64,000 nt of DNA from Stutzerimonas nitrititolerans. Its GTDB lineage: Bacteria; Pseudomonadota; Gammaproteobacteria; Pseudomonadales; Pseudomonadaceae. Position numbers and translations under genes: made by a program. Position 1 is the stretch's first letter. Every line of letters starts with the position of its first letter. Positions 58,630 through 64,000 of the stretch are shown in pieces. Below the pieces are notes generated by a model. That model was not told the origin of the DNA. It worked only from the letters and a program-made list of their open reading frames with translations, and ran no database searches. The stretch is taken from positions 310,001 to 374,000 of the forward strand of contig NZ_RFFL01000002.1 of NCBI RefSeq assembly GCF_003696285.1, read 5' to 3'.

Positions 58630-59520
58630 CTACCCCACCCCCATCTCCCGGATGCTCTCCTTGAGCGAGACGAAGTCGTACTCCGACAGCCCGACGTATT
58701 CGAGCACCAGTTGGGCAATCGCCTGCCATTCGTGATCTTCGGCCTGGTCACCGATGACTCTATGGCTGGCGCAGATGTGCTCGGCCATCTTGAGAATGGC
58801 CAGTAGCGTCTTGAGTGAGGCGTCGCGCCCGGAATCGTCGCTGAACAGCGAGAGCGCGTTGTGGTGATTGGCGATGGCCTCGCACAGGTGCAACGGCAGG
58901 TTCCATGACTTGGCGGTGAAGTAGCCGACCACGGCATGGTTGGTATTGAGCGCGCGGTTCTCGATATCGGTGACGCGGGTCTCGGCGCTCGCGCTGCCAT
59001 AGGCTTCCTCCAGCACGCTCATGTAGCCGGGGAAACGCTTGACCATCAGCGGGATGCCGCAGTTGTGGAACAGCCCGAGCGTATAGGCCTCGTCCGGCGC
59101 CGGGTAACCGATGCGCTTGGCCAGGGTCAGGCTGGCCATGGCGACGTCCTGGGCGGTATCCCAGAAGCGATTGAGGGTGACGATCGCGTCATCGCTCAGC
59201 TCACCCTTGATCGACTGGGCATTGATCAGATTGATCACCGAATTGCAGCCCAGCAGGTTCACCGCCTGCCGGATGGAAGCGATGCGGTTGGCCAGGCCGA
59301 AGAACGACGAGTTGACGGTTTTCAGCAAGGCGCCGGACAGCCCCGGGTCCTGACTGATCAGACGCGCGATGTTGCGCAGATCGGGCTCCGGCATGACCTG
59401 TTCCATCTGCAGATCGACCATGATCTGCGGTTGCGGCGGCACGCTGATCCCTTGCAGTACGCGGCGGATCTGTTCGTCGGTCAGTTCAACGGGCATGGCG
59501 GACTCGGCTTGAAATGGCAT
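58630..59520 (-). CDS. HDOD-domain protein
   Basis: HD-related output domain (HDOD) protein of 296 residues if the first Met (59520) is used, or 288 from MPVELTDEQIRRVLQG (59496); neither has a good ribosome-binding site. HDOD text: MVDLQMEQVMPEPDLRNIARLISQDPGLSGALLKTVNSSFFGL, NLLGCNSVINLINA, YTLGLFHNCGIPLMVKRFPGYM. HDOD lacks the metal-binding HD residues of true phosphohydrolases; such proteins act in signalling, with unknown partner here. Divergent from the PfpI gene. Confidence 0.88.
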   Translation of the reverse strand: MPFQAESAMPVELTDEQIRRVLQGISVPPQPQIMVDLQMEQVMPEPDLRNIARLISQDPGLSGALLKTVNSSFFGLANRIASIRQAVNLLGCNSVINLINAQSIKGELSDDAIVTLNRFWDTAQDVAMASLTLAKRIGYPAPDEAYTLGLFHNCGIPLMVKRFPGYMSVLEEAYGSASAETRVTDIENRALNTNHAVVGYFTAKSWNLPLHLCEAIANHHNALSLFSDDSGRDASLKTLLAILKMAEHICASHRVIGDQAEDHEWQAIAQLVLEYVGLSEYDFVSLKESIREMGVG

Positions 59521-59611
59521 GGCGCCACTACGAAGAAGATCGAACTTTGGCCGAGATCAGGGTCGGATTTCAAGTAACGCCCCATTCTTCAGCTCACCTC
59601 GGAGGCCCCAG

Positions 59612-60151
59612 ATGGCAAATTCCCTACAAGGCAAGCGCGTGGCAATCCTGCTGACCGATGGCTTCGAGCAGGTCGAGATGACCGGTCCCCGGGAAGCCCT
59701 GGAAAAAGCCGGCGCCAGGACCGAACTCGTTTCGACCAGATCGGGCAAGGTGCGCGGCTGGAACCACACCACACCGGCCGACGAATTCCAGGTCGACCGC
59801 ACCTTCGACAGCACCCGCATGGACGACTACGACGCCCTGCTGCTGCCCGGCGGGGTGGTGAATGCCGACACCATCCGCACCGACGAGATGGCCCAGGAGC
59901 TGGTGCGCGACGCCGCCCGCGCGAACAAGACCATCGCCGTGATCTGCCACGGCGGCTGGCTGCTGGTCTCGGCCGATCTGGTCAAGGGCAAGCGCATGAC
60001 CAGCTGGCCTTCGCTGGTCGACGACCTGAAGAATGCCGGCGCCGAATGGGTCGACGAACAGGTGGTAGTCGACGGTCACCTGATCAGCAGCCGCAAGCCC
60101 GACGATATTCCGGCGTTCAGCGAGGCGCTGATCAAGGCATTGGCAGTATAA
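59612..60151 (+). CDS. pfpI: PfpI/DJ-1-family protein (type 1 glutamine amidotransferase-like)
   Basis: 179 residues from MANSLQGKRVAILLTDGFEQVEM with a GGAGG ribosome-binding site. The class-I glutamine amidotransferase-like fold has the nucleophile C112 followed by H113 in IAVICHGGWLL, and E19 in the DGFEQVEM loop. PfpI proteins are described as proteases, deglycases or stress hydratases; activity cannot be decided here. In P. aeruginosa the homologue affects mutation rate and stress resistance. Confidence 0.92.
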   Translation: MANSLQGKRVAILLTDGFEQVEMTGPREALEKAGARTELVSTRSGKVRGWNHTTPADEFQVDRTFDSTRMDDYDALLLPGGVVNADTIRTDEMAQELVRDAARANKTIAVICHGGWLLVSADLVKGKRMTSWPSLVDDLKNAGAEWVDEQVVVDGHLISSRKPDDIPAFSEALIKALAV

Positions 60152-60156
60152 GAGCC

Positions 60157-60184
60157 GCTTGAGGCTTGAGGCTTGAGGCTTGAC
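60157..60184. repeat. Four tandem GCTTGAG heptamers
   Basis: GCTTGAG three times and GCTTGAC once, head to tail, starting 5 bp after the pfpI stop. Same word family as the repeats at 12256 and 29355, and the same unit length (7 bp) as the array at 31537. Confidence 0.85.
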
Positions 60185-60246
60185 GAATATCTGCACGGTG
60201 CTCGTCCAGCTTTCCAGCCTCCAGCGCTTTTATCGGCCGCTGCCCC

Positions 60247-60252
60247 TATAAT
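60247..60252 (+). promoter_or_regulatory. Perfect -10 hexamer before rlmI
   Basis: TATAAT 24 bp ahead of the ATG at 60277. No convincing -35 at the right distance, so the promoter is only possible. Confidence 0.4.
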
Positions 60253-60276
60253 CGCGCCCTTTGCCGGAGCCCACCG

Positions 60277-61473
60277 ATGACCCTGCCCAGCCTGCGCCTC
60301 AAAGCCAATGCCGATCGCCGCCTGCGCGCCGGTCATCTGTGGGTCTACAGCAACGAGGTGGACACCGCCGCCACGCCACTTTCCGGCTTCGCCGCTGGCG
60401 ACCAGGCCATCCTCGAAGCGGCCGGCGGTAAGCCGCTGGGCATCGTCGGCGTGTCGCCGAACAACCTGATCTGCGCCCGCCTGCTGTCGCGCGACCTCAA
60501 GCACAGCCTGGACAAGTCGCTGCTGGTGCATCGCATCCAGGTCGCGCTATCGCTGCGCGAGCGCCTCTTCGAGCAACCCTGCTACCGCCTGATCTACGGT
60601 GACTCCGACCTGCTGCCGGGCCTGGTGGTGGATCGCTTCCACGACCATCTGGTGGTGCAGCTGGCCTCGGCGACCATGGAGCGCAACAAGGAAGCCGTGC
60701 TCGAAGCCCTGGTGCAGGTGCTCAAGCCACGCGGCGTGCTGTGGAAGAACGACTCCAGCGCCCGCGATGCCGAGGGCCTGGAACGTTACGTCGACACCGC
60801 CTTCGGCGTGGTGCCCGAGTGGGTGGCGCTGGAGGAGAACGGCGTGAAGTTCGAAGCGCCGGTGCTGGAAGGCCAGAAAACCGGCTGGTTCTATGACCAC
60901 CGCATGAATCGCGCGCGCCTGGCACCCTACGTCAAGGGCAAGCGCGTACTGGATCTGTTCAGTTACATCGGCGGCTGGGGTGTGCAGGCCGCCGTGTTCG
61001 GCGCCAGCGAAGTGATGTGCGTGGACGCCTCCGGCTTCGCCCTCGACGGCGTCGAACGCAATGCCGCCCTGAACGGCGTGGCGGAGAAGGTGGCCTGCGT
61101 GGAGGGCGACGTGTTCGCTGCGTTGAAGGAGCTGAAGAACGCCGAAGAGCGCTTCGACGTGGTGCTGGTCGATCCGCCGGCGTTCATCAAGCGCAAGAAG
61201 GACCTCAAGAACGGCGAGGCCGCCTACCGCCGTCTCAACGAGATGGCCATGCGCATGCTCACCAAGGACGGCATCCTGGTCAGTGCCAGCTGTTCGATGC
61301 ACCTGCCCGAGGACGACCTGCAGAACATCCTGCTGCAAAGCGCGCGGCATCTGGACCGCAACATCCTGCTGCTCGAGCGCGGCGGCCAGGGTCCCGACCA
61401 TCCGGTGCATCCGGCCATCCCCGAGACCCGCTACATCAAGAACCTGACCTGCCGGGTGCTGCCCAACGCCTGA
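60277..61473 (+). CDS. rlmI: 23S rRNA (cytosine-C5)-methyltransferase, RlmI type
   Basis: Class I SAM methyltransferase with an N-terminal PUA domain; RlmI methylates C1962 of 23S rRNA. 398 residues. PUA region about 1-80 (AGHLWVYSNEVD), central YRLIYGDSDLLPGLVVDRF, SAM loop VLDLFSYIGGWGVQAA, VDPPAFIKRKKDLKNG (catalytic region) and SASCSMHLPEDDLQNI. Full length and free-standing. Confidence 0.93.
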   Translation: MTLPSLRLKANADRRLRAGHLWVYSNEVDTAATPLSGFAAGDQAILEAAGGKPLGIVGVSPNNLICARLLSRDLKHSLDKSLLVHRIQVALSLRERLFEQPCYRLIYGDSDLLPGLVVDRFHDHLVVQLASATMERNKEAVLEALVQVLKPRGVLWKNDSSARDAEGLERYVDTAFGVVPEWVALEENGVKFEAPVLEGQKTGWFYDHRMNRARLAPYVKGKRVLDLFSYIGGWGVQAAVFGASEVMCVDASGFALDGVERNAALNGVAEKVACVEGDVFAALKELKNAEERFDVVLVDPPAFIKRKKDLKNGEAAYRRLNEMAMRMLTKDGILVSASCSMHLPEDDLQNILLQSARHLDRNILLLERGGQGPDHPVHPAIPETRYIKNLTCRVLPNA

Positions 61474-61512
61474 CCCGGCGGTCGCACTACCAGCGCGCCA
61501 GATGGCCATACT

Positions 61513-61541
61513 TTCGCCGGCGCGCCGCCGGCATTAGAATC
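61513..61541 (+). promoter_or_regulatory. Candidate promoter of ilvD
   Basis: TTTCGC (61513-61518), 17-bp spacer, TAGAAT (61536-61541) in the 232-bp gap ahead of ilvD, leaving a leader of about 160 nt. The spacer contains a GCCGGCG/CCGCCGGC inverted repeat. No Ile/Leu/Val-rich leader peptide was found in that leader. Confidence 0.35.
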
Positions 61542-61705
61542 AGCCGTTCCTGCCCCACCCCAGGCGGATTCAAGAGCCCGGCCGAAGCAGCGGCGATCCC
61601 GCCTGACATCCGGCCCGCCCCGACAGACATTCACTCCGTTTGCCTCGGGCGTGCAGCACGCTCACCATACGCACAACCTGACCAGCCTTAGCAGGACCGA
61701 TTGCC

Positions 61706-63544
61706 ATGCCTGATTACCGCTCGAAAACCTCCACCCACGGCCGCAACATGGCCGGCGCCCGCGCCCTGTGGCGCGCCACCGGGATGAAGGACGAAGACTT
61801 CAAGAAGCCGATCATCGCCATCGCCAACTCCTTCACCCAGTTCGTGCCCGGCCACGTGCACCTCAAGGACATGGGCCAGCTGGTGGCGCGCGAGATCGAG
61901 AAGGCCGGCGGCGTGGCCAAGGAATTCAACACCATCGCGGTGGACGATGGCATCGCCATGGGCCACGACGGCATGCTCTATTCGCTGCCTTCGCGCGAGA
62001 TCATCGCCGACTCGGTGGAATACATGGTCAACGCGCACTGCGCCGACGCCATCGTCTGCATCAGCAACTGCGACAAGATCACCCCCGGCATGCTGATGGC
62101 CGCCCTGCGCCTGAACATCCCGGTGGTGTTCGTTTCCGGCGGCCCGATGGAAGCCGGCAAGACCAAGCTGGCCTCCCATGGCCTGGACCTGGTGGACGCC
62201 ATGGTCGCCGCCGCCGACGACAGCTGCTCCGACGAGACCGTCGCCGAGTACGAGCGCAGCGCCTGCCCCACCTGCGGCAGCTGCTCGGGCATGTTCACCG
62301 CCAACTCGATGAACTGCCTGGCCGAAGCCCTGGGCCTGGCCCTGCCGGGCAATGGCTCGACCCTGGCCACCCACGCCGACCGCGAGCAGCTGTTCCTGCG
62401 TGCCGGACGCATCGCCGTCGAGCTCTGTCAGCGCTACTACGCCGAAGGCGACGAGTCCGTGCTGCCGCGCAACATCGCCAGCCGCAAGGCCTTCGAGAAC
62501 GCCATGACCCTGGACATCGCCATGGGCGGCTCGACCAACACCATCCTGCACCTGCTGGCCGCCGCTCAGGAAGCCGAGGTGGACTTCGACCTGCGCGCCA
62601 TCGACGCGCTGTCGCGCAAGGTGCCGCAATTGTGCAAGGTGGCGCCGAACATCCAGAAGTACCACATGGAAGACGTGCACCGCGCCGGCGGCATCTTCTC
62701 CATCCTCGGCGAGCTGGCCCGTGGCGGCCTGCTGCACACCGACGTCTCCACCGTCCACAGCCGGACCATGGCCGAGGCCATCGCCCAGTGGGACATCACC
62801 CAGACCCAGGACGAGGCGGTACACACCTTCTTCAAGGCCGGTCCGGCCGGCATCCCGACGCAGACGGCCTTCAGCCAGAGCACCCGCTGGGACAGCCTGG
62901 ACGACGATCGCGAGAACGGCTGCATCCGCTCGGTCGCGCACGCCTACTCCCAGGAAGGCGGCCTGGCCGTGCTCTACGGCAACATCGCGCTGGACGGCTG
63001 CGTGGTGAAGACCGCCGGTGTGGATGAGTCCATCCTCGTCTTCGAGGGTACGGCGAAGATCTACGAAAGCCAGGACAGCGCCGTGAAGGGCATCCTCGCC
63101 GACGAGGTGAAGGCCGGCGACATCGTCATCATCCGCTACGAAGGCCCGAAAGGCGGCCCGGGCATGCAGGAGATGCTCTATCCCACCAGCTACCTGAAAT
63201 CCAAGGGTCTGGGCAAGGAATGCGCCCTGCTCACCGACGGCCGCTTCTCCGGCGGCACCTCGGGCCTGTCCATCGGCCACGCCTCGCCGGAGGCCGCGGC
63301 CGGCGGCGCCATCGGCCTGGTACGCGACGGCGACAAAGTGCTGATCGACATCCCCAACCGCAGCATCCAGCTGCAGGTCTCGGACGAAGAGCTGGCCCAC
63401 CGCCGCATCGAGCAGGACAAGCTCGGCTGGAAGCCCGCCCAGCCGCGTGCACGCAAGGTGACCACGGCGCTCAAGGCCTACGCCCTGCTGGCCACCAGCG
63501 CCGACAAGGGCGCGGTACGCAACAAGGCGCTGCTGGAGGACTGA
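61706..63544 (+). CDS. ilvD: Dihydroxy-acid dehydratase
   Basis: Iron-sulfur enzyme of branched-chain amino-acid synthesis, converting 2,3-dihydroxy acids to 2-keto acids. 612 residues, full length. Cluster and active-site segments: C122 in [14 protein letters not shown] and the Cys-rich [18 protein letters not shown] (C187, C190, C193), with [28 protein letters not shown] and [20 protein letters not shown]. Ends LEDx with a good hairpin after it. Confidence 0.97.
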   Translation: MPDYRSKTSTHGRNMAGARALWRATGMKDEDFKKPIIAIANSFTQFVPGHVHLKDMGQLVAREIEKAGGVAKEFNTIAVDDGIAMGHDGMLYSLPSREIIADSVEYMVNAHCADAIVCISNCDKITPGMLMAALRLNIPVVFVSGGPMEAGKTKLASHGLDLVDAMVAAADDSCSDETVAEYERSACPTCGSCSGMFTANSMNCLAEALGLALPGNGSTLATHADREQLFLRAGRIAVELCQRYYAEGDESVLPRNIASRKAFENAMTLDIAMGGSTNTILHLLAAAQEAEVDFDLRAIDALSRKVPQLCKVAPNIQKYHMEDVHRAGGIFSILGELARGGLLHTDVSTVHSRTMAEAIAQWDITQTQDEAVHTFFKAGPAGIPTQTAFSQSTRWDSLDDDRENGCIRSVAHAYSQEGGLAVLYGNIALDGCVVKTAGVDESILVFEGTAKIYESQDSAVKGILADEVKAGDIVIIRYEGPKGGPGMQEMLYPTSYLKSKGLGKECALLTDGRFSGGTSGLSIGHASPEAAAGGAIGLVRDGDKVLIDIPNRSIQLQVSDEELAHRRIEQDKLGWKPAQPRARKVTTALKAYALLATSADKGAVRNKALLED

Positions 63545-63568
63545 GCCGGCAAACAAGCCTTTCTCCAT

Positions 63569-63593
63569 CGAGCCCGGCCCTGTGCCGGGCTCG
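63569..63593 (+). terminator. Hairpin terminator after ilvD
   Basis: Perfect 10-bp stem CGAGCCCGGC / GCCGGGCTCG with a CCTGT loop, 24 bp past the ilvD stop, then TCGTTTC. A short T-run makes it a moderate Rho-independent terminator. The remaining gap to 63914 (about 320 bp) contains no gene I can support; only AT-rich regulatory sequence near its end. Confidence 0.65.
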
Positions 63594-63832
63594 TCGTTTC
63601 AGCGCCAAGCTGCCCTTTACGCGGCTCGCCCAGCCCAGTCTGAAGCTGAAAAGTCCCCTCCGGCGTCTTCTCGCCATACGCCCGCCACACGGCCACTCAA
63701 ATCGATTCATCGGCGGCTGCCATTCGTCGATTCGCCAAACACCCGCTGCCGTGAAAAAGGCGGATACCGCCCATAGGCATCACGTTGGCCGTCGATAGCC
63801 GCACATAGTCGTCAATTTCTCGAAATCACAAA

Positions 63833-63874
63833 TGTATACAAAAGGCTGGCAATTTCAGTAATTAATTGTCTACA
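63833..63874. promoter_or_regulatory. Paired TGTNTACA operator-like sites
   Basis: TGTATACA (63833-63840, perfect palindrome) and TGTCTACA (63867-63874), centres 34 bp apart in an AT-rich stretch ahead of the last gene. The TTGTnnACAA-like shape is known for FadR-subfamily GntR operators. Probably overlaps the promoter, since the ATG is at 63915. Confidence 0.5.
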
Positions 63875-63914
63875 TTAGGGGCACAAGAACAACAGCGAGA
63901 AAGGGATCATCACC

Positions 63915-64000
63915 ATGACAGCCTCATCCGCAAGAACATCTCCCGAAAAACGTCCGGAAGATGAGAACCTCGGCATCGGTGCCAACCTGGCCTACGGCCT
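63915..64000 (+). CDS. Start of a gene cut by the window edge (possible GntR-family regulator)
   Basis: Only the first 28 or so codons are inside the window: MTASSARTSPEKRPEDENLG then IGANLAYGL. A GAAAGGGA ribosome-binding site lies about 9 bp before the ATG. A basic, Ser-rich leader followed by a segment like the first recognition-domain helix of GntR/FadR regulators, plus the paired operator upstream, hints at an autoregulated GntR-type repressor. This is inference; the product is not shown. Confidence 0.5.
   Translation, partial: MTASSARTSPEKRPEDENLGIGANLAYG

Noticed and set aside
61542..61705. A leader peptide or attenuator ahead of ilvD.
   Set aside because: No short frame rich in Ile, Leu or Val and no terminator/antiterminator pair with a T-tract was found in the leader.

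Overview
The window is about 64 kb of GC-rich, gene-dense chromosome from a Pseudomonas (sensu lato). The evidence is gene content and order: a pilG-H-I-J-K-chpA twitching chemosensory cluster beside gshB and a tonB; algH-ruvX-pyrR-pyrB plus a dead dihydroorotase; pilU/pilT; yggS-proC-yggT; metX-metW-rdgB-hemW; trmB, thiG/thiS, mtgA; rpoH-ftsX-ftsE-ftsY; a paired M16 protease; rsmD; coaD-ferredoxin; mutM; ilvD. As I recall it, this is the order of the equivalent P. aeruginosa region (pilG to ilvD). Differences include an inserted dynamin-like GTPase, a DUF1329 gene, a GGDEF-EAL protein, a CHASE hybrid kinase and a Na/Pi transporter. The exact species cannot be fixed from sequence alone.

Layout. 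1-11048 (minus): type IV pilus chemosensory system, with ChpA cut by the left edge just before its receiver domain. 11285-17231 (plus): gshB, tonB, algH, ruvX and the pyrR-pyrB-pyrC' operon. 17276-19873: a TM2 membrane protein, then a radical SAM/DUF4130 pair behind a near-perfect LexA box. 19927-22165 (minus): pilT and pilU. 22233-30893 (plus): yggS-proC-yggT, the dynamin-like GTPase, metX-metW-DUF4426-rdgB-hemW and DUF3392. 30894-31651: a gene-free, hairpin-ended repeat element followed by 13 copies of a 7-bp tandem repeat. 31652-35461 (minus): DUF1329, trmB, thiG, thiS, DUF423. 35532-41040 (plus): mtgA and two signalling proteins. 41207-45176 (minus): ftsY-ftsE-ftsX and rpoH. 45485-50015 (plus): M16 pair, rsmD, hydrolase. 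50021-54373: TetR regulator divergent from an aldehyde dehydrogenase/Tat lipoprotein/GMC oxidoreductase operon. 54486-64000: coaD, ferredoxin, Na/Pi transporter, small secreted protein, mutM, HDOD, PfpI, RlmI, ilvD and the start of one more gene.

How it fits together. Most genes are conserved housekeeping genes. The best leads are regulatory and accessory: (i) the SOS-type operator before the radical SAM/DUF4130 pair, (ii) a single dynamin-like GTPase inside the yggS-hemW cluster, (iii) the non-coding repeat element and heptamer array, (iv) a TetR-type palindrome lying inside a promoter for an alcohol/aldehyde oxidation module, and (v) paired TGTNTACA sites at the right edge. No CRISPR array, tRNA, rRNA, insertion sequence or prophage was seen.
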